Below are positions 16,272 to 24,936 of a stretch of 64,000 bases of DNA, piece by piece. This DNA comes from Colimorpha_A sp045540115 (GTDB lineage Bacteria; Bacillota; Clostridia; Oscillospirales; CAG-272), in assembly GCA_045540115.1 (NCBI GenBank), contig JAZQGR010000056.1:11366-75365 (forward strand), written 5' to 3'. Each line of letters begins with the position of its first letter. Position 1 is the stretch's first letter. The notes beneath the pieces were generated by a model. It was not told the origin of the DNA. It saw only the letters and a program-made list of their open reading frames with translations, and ran no database searches. Both the position numbers and the translations under genes were made by a program.

Positions 16272-16765
16272 ACGGGCGAGCATTGCTCGCCCGTTTGTGT
16301 GTGAAGTAACATTGTTTTTGCGCGGACAGTCGAGGTGAGGGGTTCCCCGAAGCGAATGAAATGAGCTTTGGGGGTTCCGAGGTTGCCTGTCCCTACGAAT
16401 AACGTGCCGAAGTATCGCCGCGTCGTCTTGCCTTCCCCTCAGGGGAAGGGGGACCACCGAAGGTGGTGGATGAGGTGTAGGTTGCGGAGCAACCGTGTGT
16501 AAAACCGATGTAACATCGTATTAGTGCGGCGGGAGCAAGCCCCCGCCCTACGGAAATATCGTGAACGTTGTCTCGCCTTCCCCTCAGGGGAAGGTGGATT
16601 TTTGCCGTAGGCAAAAAGACGGATGAGGTGTAGCCGTCGCGGACGGCGTCACTATAACAATGTTGCTTAACTTTTAACAACGGTTGCTTCGCAACCTACA
16701 CCTCATCCGCCTCGCAGCCGCTCGGCACCTTCCCCTGAGGGGAAGGCAAGACGAAATGCCGAGGA
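16272..16765. repeat. Mosaic repeat chain between flippase and metK
   Basis: In order: a B hairpin GGGCGAGC/GCTCGCCC (16272), the nested GGACAGTC...GCCTGTCC unit (16324-16392), an A unit with ACCACC/GGTGGT, a B hairpin GGCGGGAGC with CCCGCC, an A unit whose second stem is TTTTTGCC/GGCAAAAA, a long TGTAGCCGTCGC region, then an inverted A unit with CCTCGCAGCCGCTCGG. The A unit with the TTTTTGCC stem has a near copy at 41950-42110. Confidence 0.85.
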
Positions 16766-16785
16766 TTTTGAACGTCAATAAACAC

Positions 16786-16815
16786 AAAAACAGGCGACTG
16801 CCGTCGCCTGTTTTA
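16786..16815 (-). terminator. Terminator of the recJ-rel-dtd-hemZ-flippase operon
   Basis: The stem AAAACAGGCGAC/GTCGCCTGTTTT at 16787-16814 lies just past the flippase stop and is followed on the minus strand by TTTTTGTG. Confidence 0.9.
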
Positions 16816-16818
16816 ATA

Positions 16819-19800
16819 TCAATCAGCCAAAAGCTTCATTTTCGAAAGGACTCTTACGAGTTTTTTGCCCTTGGGGAGCATTTCGACCTCTTCGCGGGTG
16901 ATTCCGCGGATGACGAGGATAGTCAGAACGTAAACGATCACCGCTGTGAATATCGAAAGCACAAGGGAAATATCGGCTATGCCGATAAGCATATAGTAAA
17001 GCTTGAACGATCCGATCGCGCCGCCCGCGCAAACGATAGCGGAGATAAGCGGCTTGATAAGGAGCTTCGCGAAGTTTGGCGTGTAGCCGATCTTCTTACG
17101 GATGAAGTAGAAATTCATCGCCGAGATCGTGAAGCAGGAAAGAATTGCCGAAATTGGCGAGCCCATTACTCCTATTTCCTTCACCGTAACGAGCGCCATA
17201 GTCGAAAGCACCTTTACAACAGCACCGACCGCAACGCTGATAACGGGATATTTTCCGAGCTTGTGCGACTGAAGGATCGCGGCGGTCGTCGATATCATAC
17301 TCATAAAGAATACCGAAAGAACGTGCACCGAAAGAAGCGGTCCCGCCGCTTTTGCGGCAGACGCCGAGCGGAAAAGGAAGGCGACTATCGGCTCCGCGAG
17401 CACAGAAATACCGAAAATGCAAGGGAGGATCACGATTATTCCCATTCTGAAGGCGGTATTCATCGTCTTCTTGACCTTCTCGGGCTTGCCCTCGGCAACC
17501 GCGACCGAGATGAGCGGCACGATAACGGAGGTTATCGGGTTTGCAAAGGCGAGAATTATATTGCTTATCGGGGTAACGCAGGTCTTTAAGTTTCCGATGA
17601 ACGCCTTCGTTGCCTCCTGAGTGTAATTGAGCTGAAGTCCGCGTGAGAGGATAATTCCGTCAAGCACGTTCGAAAGCGTCATTACCGAGCTTGAAAGCGT
17701 TATCGGGATCGCGATCGCGATAAGCGTCTTGACGATCTTCGACGCGGAGCTTGTTTCCATACCGTCCGTCAGTAGATCGGCATATTCGGTATCGTATTTT
17801 GCGGGCTTGAATACGAGCTTTCTGATAATCAGCGACACCATTCCCGCCGCAACTCCGACAGTAAGACCGAACACCGCGTAAGCGGCGACGATATGTGTCG
17901 GCTTGCCCGCCTGAACGGCATAATTTGCAAAGAGGATGCCGAGAGCCATCTTTCCGACAGCCTCGATAACGTTCGAGACCGCCGAGGGAACCATGTTCTG
18001 GTATCCTTGGAAATAGCCCTTGAGCGCCGAGGCGATACAGATGAAGAAGAGTGTCGGTGCTATCGCCATAATGCTGAACGACAGATTGTCTATCTTGTAC
18101 GCCTTTTCAAAGAGAGGCGCGCCGAAGAACATAATCGACGTTCCGACAAGACCGATTGCGACAAACAGCCACATGGCGATCTTCATTATCTTCTTGCTTT
18201 CTCTTATATTGCCGCTTGCGCGGTTTTCCGAGATCATCATCGACACTGCCGTAGGCAGACCGACGTTCGAGACGGTATAGAGGAAAGCGTATATGTCGTA
18301 GGCGTTATTGTAGTACGCCATTCCGCTGTCGGAGAGTATTCCGCGAAGCGGTATTTTAAGAAGGAGTCCGACGGTCTTGACGAAAAGGTTCGCTATTGTC
18401 AGAGCGAGGACGCCCGAGAGCATTCGGGATGCTCCCTTTTTTGCTTTTGCACTCACTTTTTTTACCCTTTTTGTTACTTTTATATATTCGTATGTGTATT
18501 TCGGCTCGAATATTCTTTCGATCTTGCCGCCATTGGGTGAAAGGAATTTACTGACGGCACCCGCGCCTACGGCGTAGATGTCTTGCAGTTCTTCCATAAT
18601 GTAGATGTTGTAAAGCCCTTCGTAACCGTCGCGGCAGAAGCCGACGTTCTCAAGATTACCCTGCGCGTTCTTCTGGCGGTAGAGGTAATAGGGGAAATAC
18701 CCCGCAGAAGAGAGCGCTTTTTGGGAATAATCGACGCAAGCGGAGCTGATATTTCCGAAAAACGAGTAGATACCGCGCCGATCGCCCTGTTCAAGCGCCT
18801 CTGTGGTAAAGGTCGCCGAGCGCTTGACACAGTAGGTGTGAACGGTGACGTTCTGCGGGTTCAGCGCAATTATATCGTCTATGGTAGAGCAGAAGCTTTC
18901 CTCCGTTGCTGTTGGAAGCCCTGCGATAAGGTCTGTATTTATGCTCTTTATGCCGCTTGCCCTCGCAATTTCATAAGCGCGGTAAAAATCGTCGACCGTG
19001 TGACGGCGACCGATCTCTTTAAGCACCGAATCGTCAAGGATCTGCGGATTTATACTCGTGCGGTCAACGCCGTAGGAGGTCATAATATCAAACTTTTCCT
19101 TCGTCACGGTGTCGGGACGGCCAGCCTCGACGGTAAATTCAAGGATATTATGCTCCTTGATGTTTTCCACAACTGTGGAAAGAAGGCGGCTCAGCTGCTT
19201 TTCGTCAAGAACGGTAGGCGTACCGCCGCCGATGTATACGGTAGTCAGGGTCTTGCCCGATTCGTTGATCTTACGGCAGGTCGAAGCTATATCAAGACAC
19301 AGCTTGTCAAGATAATCGGGGAGAGTCGACAAATATCTCGGAGTCGAGTAGGATACGAAGGAGCAGTAGGCGCATCTCGTCGGGCAAAAGGGGATCGAAA
19401 TATAGAGCGAGCAGGTATCAGAGCCGAGCAGCGAGCGCGCGTATTTCTGACGCGCATTGACCTCGGTAAGAAGTCTTGCCTTATCGGGGCGGAGCAGGTA
19501 CTCGCTTTCGAGGGCGGAGACGGCTTCAATACGCGTCAGCCCCTTGCTTATAAGCTCGTCGGCGATTTTCGCAGGACGCACTCCCGTAAGTATTCCCCAC
19601 GGCGGAGCCTGACCGAGAAGCTTTTCGCCCGCCGACTGAAACGCCTTACCGACTGCAAGCTTTTTCGCTCTGTCGGGAGTTGAGAGGGAGCTGACCGACG
19701 CTTGTCCATCGCCCGAAACGGTCGTTTTTCCGTCAAAAAGCGTCACTTCAGATATGAAAACGCGGTTTTCTTCGCGTATTATGACACTCGCCTCGGGAAC

Positions 19801-19908
19801 ATTTCCCGTCTGATACTCCCCCTCGGGGAACTTCGCGCCGGGGAAGAATATAAGGCAGAGGTTTTGGCAGTATGTACGGCTGATGTCGCCGTCAACGTTA
19901 AGAATCAT
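16819..19908 (-). CDS. In-frame fusion: HemZ-like radical-SAM protein plus MurJ/SpoVB-type lipid flippase
   Basis: One uninterrupted 1029-codon frame joins two proteins that are normally separate. Residues 1-484 form a full-length HemZ/coproporphyrinogen III oxidase-like radical-SAM enzyme: an N-terminal domain, then CPTRCAYC with the CX3CX2C iron-sulfur ligands C175, C179 and C182, and GGGTPT. Residues 485-1029 form a complete multi-helix flippase of the MviN/MurJ/SpoVB (MATE-like) family that moves lipid-linked cell-wall precursors. The junction is KRVKK-VSAKAKKG at 18456. There an A7 run precedes GTGAGTG; with one A fewer, hemZ would stop at TGA and the flippase would start at the overlapping GTG behind AGGG. 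The fusion may therefore be real, a slippage site or an indel error. The start ATG overlaps the dtd stop by 4 bp. Confidence 0.85.
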   Translation of the reverse strand: MILNVDGDISRTYCQNLCLIFFPGAKFPEGEYQTGNVPEASVIIREENRVFISEVTLFDGKTTVSGDGQASVSSLSTPDRAKKLAVGKAFQSAGEKLLGQAPPWGILTGVRPAKIADELISKGLTRIEAVSALESEYLLRPDKARLLTEVNARQKYARSLLGSDTCSLYISIPFCPTRCAYCSFVSYSTPRYLSTLPDYLDKLCLDIASTCRKINESGKTLTTVYIGGGTPTVLDEKQLSRLLSTVVENIKEHNILEFTVEAGRPDTVTKEKFDIMTSYGVDRTSINPQILDDSVLKEIGRRHTVDDFYRAYEIARASGIKSINTDLIAGLPTATEESFCSTIDDIIALNPQNVTVHTYCVKRSATFTTEALEQGDRRGIYSFFGNISSACVDYSQKALSSAGYFPYYLYRQKNAQGNLENVGFCRDGYEGLYNIYIMEELQDIYAVGAGAVSKFLSPNGGKIERIFEPKYTYEYIKVTKRVKKVSAKAKKGASRMLSGVLALTIANLFVKTVGLLLKIPLRGILSDSGMAYYNNAYDIYAFLYTVSNVGLPTAVSMMISENRASGNIRESKKIMKIAMWLFVAIGLVGTSIMFFGAPLFEKAYKIDNLSFSIMAIAPTLFFICIASALKGYFQGYQNMVPSAVSNVIEAVGKMALGILFANYAVQAGKPTHIVAAYAVFGLTVGVAAGMVSLIIRKLVFKPAKYDTEYADLLTDGMETSSASKIVKTLIAIAIPITLSSSVMTLSNVLDGIILSRGLQLNYTQEATKAFIGNLKTCVTPISNIILAFANPITSVIVPLISVAVAEGKPEKVKKTMNTAFRMGIIVILPCIFGISVLAEPIVAFLFRSASAAKAAGPLLSVHVLSVFFMSMISTTAAILQSHKLGKYPVISVAVGAVVKVLSTMALVTVKEIGVMGSPISAILSCFTISAMNFYFIRKKIGYTPNFAKLLIKPLISAIVCAGGAIGSFKLYYMLIGIADISLVLSIFTAVIVYVLTILVIRGITREEVEMLPKGKKLVRVLSKMKLLAD
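18453..18470 (-). other. A7 homopolymer at the hemZ-flippase junction
   Basis: The minus strand reads AGGGTAAAAAAAGTGAGTG. The A7 run is 18463-18457 and GTG is 18456-18454. The arrangement AGGG, 8-nt spacer, GTG with overlapping TGA has the form of a coupled stop-start (GTGA) that a one-base change in the A run would create or destroy. Confidence 0.75.
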
Positions 19909-20369
19909 TTTTTGTCCTTTCGGAGCTCGTCGGTATCGAGAATAATGGTGACAGGGCCGTCGTTAAGCAGCTCGACCTTCATATCCGCGCCGAAGATCCC
20001 CCTTTCGGTCTTACATTCCGAGAGGGAATGAACCTTTTCGGCAAAATATTCGTAAAGCTCGTTTGCGCGGACGGGACCTTCCGATGCGAAAAAGTCGGGG
20101 CGGTTGCCGTGAACGCAATTTGCGTATAGGGTGAACTGCGAAATTACGAGTATTTCGCCGCCGACCTGACCGAGCGACAGGTTCATTTTGCCGTTTTCGT
20201 CGCAGAAGATACGCATTTTTGCGATCTTCGAGGCGAGCAGGTCAGCTTCCGCCTCGCTGTCGCCCTTTCCGACGCCGAGCAGAACGAGGAAGCCGCCGTT
20301 TATCTTGCCGACGACCTCGTTATCGACGGTGACGGATGCATATTTAACTCTTTGAATTACTGCTTTCAC
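19905..20369 (-). CDS. dtd: D-aminoacyl-tRNA deacylase
   Basis: A 154-residue DTD that removes D-amino acids (and glycine mischarged on tRNA-Ala) from tRNA. The two active-site signatures are visible: SQFTLYAN and the C-terminal Gly-Pro motif NDGPVTIIL. NRPDF and FGADMKVELLNDGPV are also typical. The start is GTG at 20369, overlapping the rel stop as GTGA, and its 3' end overlaps the hemZ start as ATGA. It is therefore tightly coupled within the recJ-rel-dtd order common in Firmicutes. Confidence 0.96.
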   Translation of the reverse strand: MKAVIQRVKYASVTVDNEVVGKINGGFLVLLGVGKGDSEAEADLLASKIAKMRIFCDENGKMNLSLGQVGGEILVISQFTLYANCVHGNRPDFFASEGPVRANELYEYFAEKVHSLSECKTERGIFGADMKVELLNDGPVTIILDTDELRKDKK

Positions 20370-22588
20370 GTTGTGTAACCTCTCATTACCTCCTCAACGT
20401 TGTCGACGGAGCGCAAACGCGAGAGGATCGATTTGAAATGGTCAAGATTTTTGCAGCTTACGGTAAGCTCGACAATTGTGCAGTCGGAGCGGTTGTGTGT
20501 CGTTATTCCGAGGAGGGCGACGTGCATATCGGCAAGTGCCATCGTGATATCGGCAATAAGACGGATACCGGGCTGAGCGATTATGCGGATCTGCGCCTCG
20601 AACTCTCCGCCGTGGTTATTTGTGCTTTCCCAGCGGGCATTTACCCAGCGGTCGATATAGGCGGGGTTGTTAAGTCCCGAGACGACGTTCGGGCAGTCCT
20701 GTTTGTGTATCGAAATACCGTAGCCCTTCGTGATAAACCCGATGACGGAGTCGCCGGGGAGAGGGTTACAGCACTTACTGAACTTGACAGACAGACCGTC
20801 GACGCCGTCGACGATGACGCCGCCGTTCGACTTCTTTCTCTTGACGGTCTGAACGTCCGACGCCTCGACGATCATAGGCGTTTCGTCCTTGACGACGCGC
20901 TCAAACTCGTCCTTGATCTTTGAGCCGATCTTCGAGACGGTAATACCGCCGTAGCCGATGGTGTTGTAAAGATCCTCGATGTCCTGAATACCGATTCGCT
21001 TTGCAACGTTAAGCAGGATCTCGTTCTTCTGTGCCTCGGTGCAGGACTTGCCGATGCGCTTGAACTCGCGCTCGACTTCAATTCGTCCTACGTTGATATT
21101 CTCGGGGCGCTGTTCCTTTTTAAACCACTGACGGATCTTGTTGCGCGCTTCGCCTGTGCGGACGATCTTCATCCAGTCACGCGATGGGCCTCGGGAGGCG
21201 GCGGAGGTGATTATCTCAACGATCTCGCCGTTCTGCGGCGCGCGGTCGATCGGAACGATCATTCCGTTTATCTTTGCGCCGACCATCTTGTTACCGACAG
21301 CGGAGTGGATCGCGTAGGCGAAGTCGATGACCGTTGCGCCCTGCGGGAGAGTGATAATATCGCCCTTCGGGGTAAAGACGAAGACCTCGTCGTGCATTAT
21401 GTCTATTTTGAGCGCCTGAAGAAATTCCTCGGGGTCTCTTGTATCGTCCTCTGTTTCGATGAGCTTCGCGATCCAGGAAAGCTTGCGGTCGATCTCCTCA
21501 CGGCTGTCCTCGCCGCTCTTGTATTTCCAATGCGCGGCGACACCGTATTCCGCGATGCGGTGCATTTCCCAGGTTCTTATCTGAACCTCAAAGGGAATTG
21601 CGTTTCTTCCCATAACGGTTGTGTGCAGAGAACGGTACATATTAGGCTTCGGAGTCGAAATATAGTCCTTAAAGCGTCCCGGAACCATATTGAACATCTC
21701 GTGTATCATACCGAGGACGACGTAGCATTCCTCCTCGCTGTCAACGATTACGCGGAGGGCGTAGAAGTCGAAAATCTCCTCGAAGCTCTTATTCTGCTGA
21801 TACATCTTGCGGTAGATAGAGTAAACGCTCTTTACTCGTCCTTCAAGGGTAAACTTGATGCCTGCCGCGGTCAGCTTGTCAGACACGCGCTTGCGCATCT
21901 GCTCGATGAAGTCACGGCTTTCGCCGTAACGCTTTTCGATGTCGTTTCGTATCTCCTCGTGACCGATAGGATCGAGGTATTCGAGCGAACGGTTTTCGAG
22001 CTCGTGCTTCATTCTCTGCATACCGAGTCGGTGGGCAAGCGGCGCGTAAACGTGCATCGTTTCAAGGGCGGTGCTTCGTCTCTTTTCGTCCTTCTTTACG
22101 CCGAGGGTGCGCATATTGTGAAGTCGGTCGCAGAGCTTTATGAAGATGACGCGGACATCCTTCGCCATCGCGAGGAACATCTTACGGAGGTCCTCAACGT
22201 GCTGCTCCTCCTTGTCGGAGAAGGGGATACGGACGAGCTTTGTAAGACCGTCAACAAGATGAGCGACGTCCTCGCCGAACGCCTTCTTTATCATAGGAAG
22301 ATCGATAAGCTCTCCGCAGTCCTCGATCGTATCGTGAAGAAGCGCGGCACAGATCGAGTCGGTATCGAGACCGAGCCCGACGGCGATCTCGGCGACCGCG
22401 ACGGGATGGCTTATATAGGGATCTCCGCTGTAACGGTACTGTCCCTCGTGAAGCTCGTTGGCAAGCTCGTAAGCTCGCATGATCTTTTCAATATCGTAAG
22501 GTTTGCCCGATTTATCGATCGCGGCTTTAAGCTTGCCGATACCTGTCGGATCGTTTTTTACTGTTTCATTAGTTTGCTGTATATGCAT
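20366..22588 (-). CDS. rel: Bifunctional (p)ppGpp synthetase/hydrolase
   Basis: A 740-residue long RelA/SpoT homologue that makes and degrades the stringent-response alarmone (p)ppGpp on starved ribosomes. The domains in order are: HD hydrolase with H61 and H85-D86 in AALLHDTIED (intact), synthetase with YALRVIVDSEEECY and TPKPNMYRSLHTTVMG, a TGS domain starting VFTPKGDIITLPQGATVIDFA, a linker with a Cys-containing KFSKCCNPLPGD element, and a C-terminal ACT domain. Both catalytic halves look active. ATG 22588 lies 31 bp inside the recJ 3' end, which suggests coupling; no strong ribosome site is seen. Confidence 0.97.
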   Translation of the reverse strand: MHIQQTNETVKNDPTGIGKLKAAIDKSGKPYDIEKIMRAYELANELHEGQYRYSGDPYISHPVAVAEIAVGLGLDTDSICAALLHDTIEDCGELIDLPMIKKAFGEDVAHLVDGLTKLVRIPFSDKEEQHVEDLRKMFLAMAKDVRVIFIKLCDRLHNMRTLGVKKDEKRRSTALETMHVYAPLAHRLGMQRMKHELENRSLEYLDPIGHEEIRNDIEKRYGESRDFIEQMRKRVSDKLTAAGIKFTLEGRVKSVYSIYRKMYQQNKSFEEIFDFYALRVIVDSEEECYVVLGMIHEMFNMVPGRFKDYISTPKPNMYRSLHTTVMGRNAIPFEVQIRTWEMHRIAEYGVAAHWKYKSGEDSREEIDRKLSWIAKLIETEDDTRDPEEFLQALKIDIMHDEVFVFTPKGDIITLPQGATVIDFAYAIHSAVGNKMVGAKINGMIVPIDRAPQNGEIVEIITSAASRGPSRDWMKIVRTGEARNKIRQWFKKEQRPENINVGRIEVEREFKRIGKSCTEAQKNEILLNVAKRIGIQDIEDLYNTIGYGGITVSKIGSKIKDEFERVVKDETPMIVEASDVQTVKRKKSNGGVIVDGVDGLSVKFSKCCNPLPGDSVIGFITKGYGISIHKQDCPNVVSGLNNPAYIDRWVNARWESTNNHGGEFEAQIRIIAQPGIRLIADITMALADMHVALLGITTHNRSDCTIVELTVSCKNLDHFKSILSRLRSVDNVEEVMRGYTT

Positions 22589-24678
22589 GATTTCGTCAGA
22601 TCTACTTTCGTTTCAATTTGAGGAACAGAGACGTGGATCGTCTCGCTTCCGCTTTCTCCCTCGGTCTTTCCGAGGATTATGATTCCGCATTCGTTCAGGA
22701 TATCGAGAACGAGGCGGAGCTTGATATAGCTCATCTCCCCGCCGCTTATCGGGTTAAGGGCGTGAAGGAGCGAGCGGAGGAAAATATCGGTTCCTCCTTC
22801 GGGGACGCTTCTCTTCAGGTGCAGATAGGTGCTTACAAAGTCCGCGCGGATCGGAAGGCTGCTTCCGACCGTTTTGACTCCGTCGAGAATGTCAAGATAC
22901 TCGTTATATTCCTTTTCGCGCTCGGTTTTTTGCTCGTCTGCGCGGCGGATGTCACGGAGCAGGATCTGCTCGCTTCGGGTGCCGCGAAATTCGTTTATTC
23001 CGAGCCTGAACGCGATATCAACCTTGTCGGAGGGCGAGAAGCCAAGCTCCTCGGGGGAGCTTCCGAACATTACGGCGGAAACGCGCTTTCCGTTTCCGTC
23101 AAGGAGGTATTTCGTGTGTCTGCCCTGTCCCATAGACGTTACCTCAAGCACGGTAAGCGACGGACAGTAGAAGGACGGCAGAGGATTTCCGACGCCGCAG
23201 GGCTCGATAAGCTCAAGCTCCTCGGCTTGCGAAAGAGATATTTCGCTCGGCGAAAGCTCAAAATCGAGCTCCATAGTCGGTGCTGACGCCTCGGAAGCAA
23301 GAAGCGGACGGGCGTATTCGTTCAGCTTGTTTTTGAACGGCTCAAGGTTCTCTTTCTTTATGGTAAGTCCTGCCGCAAGCTCGTGACCGCCGAATTTTTC
23401 GAGTAGGTCGGAGCAGTGGAGGAGCGCTTCGACAAGATTCATTCCCTTGACGCTTCGTCCGGAGCCCTTGCCGACGCCGTCCTCAAAGGAGATTATGATC
23501 GACGGCTTGCCGTATTTTTCGGTGATTCGGGAGGAAACGATACCGATGACGCCGTGGTTCCAGCCTGTTTCGTCAAGAACGATGACGGGAGAATCTTTTT
23601 CGAGCTCATGTTCGATCCTTTCCTTCAAGGAATCGACGATCTTGTTTTCCTCGTTTTGCCTTTGCGTGTTCGTCAGGCACAGCTCCTCTGCGATCTCTCG
23701 TATTTCTTCAGGGTCTCGGGAGAGAAACAGCTCGGCGGCACGCGATGCCGACGCCATTCTGCCCGCGGCATTTATGCGCGGCGCGACGGTGAAGCCGATG
23801 ACGGAGGAGGTCATCTTGCGCTTTTTGGTTGGTGCCTTGCCCGCATCAACTGCGTCAAGAAGCGCCGAAAGTCCCATTCGGGGCGATCTTTCCATATACG
23901 AAAGCCCCATGCTGACTATAAGTCGATTTTCATTTATAAGCGGCATAACGTCAGCCACCGTGCCGAGCGCGGCGAGGTCGACGTATTTTTTGCATATATC
24001 TGTAAGGAAGCCCTCTGTCGGGATCCCCTTTCTTTCGCGGTAAATAAGCTCGACGGCGGTGACAAGCTTAAATGCGACTCCGACTCCCGCAAGCTCCTTG
24101 AAGGGATAAGAGCAGTCGGGACGGTGCGGATTTACGACAGCGACAGCCGAAGGAATATCTCCGCGGCACTCATGGTGGTCGGTTATGACCATATCACAGC
24201 CGAGAGAACGGCAGTATTCAGCCTCCTCGACGGCGGTAATTCCTGTGTCGACGGTGATTATCAGGTTCGTGCCGTTACCGACCAGCTTGTCGATCGCGTC
24301 GCGGTTTACGCCGTAGCCCTCACCGACGCGGTTTGGAATATGGTAGACGGTCTCGATGCCCTTGTCTCTGAAATAGAGTGATAGCAGGCAAGTCGACGAT
24401 ACGCCGTCGACGTCGTAATCGCCGTAAATTGCGATCTTTTCGCCCTTTTCCATGGCGGTGACGATTCGCTCCGCCGCTTTTTTCATATCCGTCATTAAAA
24501 AAGGATCGTGAAGCAGCTCGGTCTCGAGACGAATAAAGGAGGAAGCGTCAGAGGGCGTCTTATATCCGCGGTTGTAGAGCAGATTTGCGGTCGGAACCGA
24601 AACACCGAGCGTTTTTGCGATATTCATTACCTCGGTAGAATCGGAGCGAGAACCGATATTCCAAATTTTCTTCGCCAT
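22558..24678 (-). CDS. recJ: Single-stranded-DNA-specific exonuclease RecJ
   Basis: A 706-residue 5'-3' exonuclease of the DHH family, active in recombination and repair. Motif I YGDYDVDG (D87, D89, D91), TDHHECRG (DHH at 167-169) and the DHHA1 motif GKGSGRSVKGMNL with GGHELAAGL are all present. A C-terminal extension after residue about 560 is longer than in E. coli RecJ but usual for Firmicutes. ATG 24678 has AGGAGG ahead of it; the longer frame to 24843 reads through a repeat and is rejected. It is the first gene of the operon. Confidence 0.95.
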   Translation of the reverse strand: MAKKIWNIGSRSDSTEVMNIAKTLGVSVPTANLLYNRGYKTPSDASSFIRLETELLHDPFLMTDMKKAAERIVTAMEKGEKIAIYGDYDVDGVSSTCLLSLYFRDKGIETVYHIPNRVGEGYGVNRDAIDKLVGNGTNLIITVDTGITAVEEAEYCRSLGCDMVITDHHECRGDIPSAVAVVNPHRPDCSYPFKELAGVGVAFKLVTAVELIYRERKGIPTEGFLTDICKKYVDLAALGTVADVMPLINENRLIVSMGLSYMERSPRMGLSALLDAVDAGKAPTKKRKMTSSVIGFTVAPRINAAGRMASASRAAELFLSRDPEEIREIAEELCLTNTQRQNEENKIVDSLKERIEHELEKDSPVIVLDETGWNHGVIGIVSSRITEKYGKPSIIISFEDGVGKGSGRSVKGMNLVEALLHCSDLLEKFGGHELAAGLTIKKENLEPFKNKLNEYARPLLASEASAPTMELDFELSPSEISLSQAEELELIEPCGVGNPLPSFYCPSLTVLEVTSMGQGRHTKYLLDGNGKRVSAVMFGSSPEELGFSPSDKVDIAFRLGINEFRGTRSEQILLRDIRRADEQKTEREKEYNEYLDILDGVKTVGSSLPIRADFVSTYLHLKRSVPEGGTDIFLRSLLHALNPISGGEMSYIKLRLVLDILNECGIIILGKTEGESGSETIHVSVPQIETKVDLTKSCIYSKLMKQ

Positions 24679-24721
24679 AACGAGCCTCCTTTCGTGGGGA
24701 ATTTGATGTGAAAAATAAGAT

Positions 24722-24905
24722 TGAACGTAGTCTTGCCTTCCCCTCAGGGGAATGGTGCAAGAGGTAAACCTCGGACGGATGAGGTGTTCGGGTGTAATGT
24801 TACATTTGTTTAACACACGGTTGCTTCGCAACCTACACCTCATCCACCGCTAACGCGGTCCCCCTTCCCCTGAGGGGAAGGCAAGACAACGTTTCATCTT
24901 TGCCT
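24722..24905. repeat. Two head-to-head A-type repeats
   Basis: A forward A unit (CCTTCCCCTCAGGGGAA, second stem GAGGT/ACCTC) and an inverted A unit (CACCTCATCCACCGC, CCCCCTTCCCCTGAGGGG) face each other across TAATGTTACATTTG and ACACGGTTGCTTCGCAACC. Same layout as 12226-12420. Confidence 0.85.
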
Positions 24906-24936
24906 TATGTTGTGAACAGAGTGAGTGTGAAAAAAT

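Noticed and set aside
18453..18470. Splitting the 1029-codon frame into two genes
   Set aside because: The sequence as given has no stop or frameshift, so I report one frame and describe the probable two-gene ancestry instead.
21305..22621. 438-codon frame on the plus strand over rel
   Set aside because: Mirror of the rel coding sequence; composition is unlike a real protein and no ribosome site precedes it.
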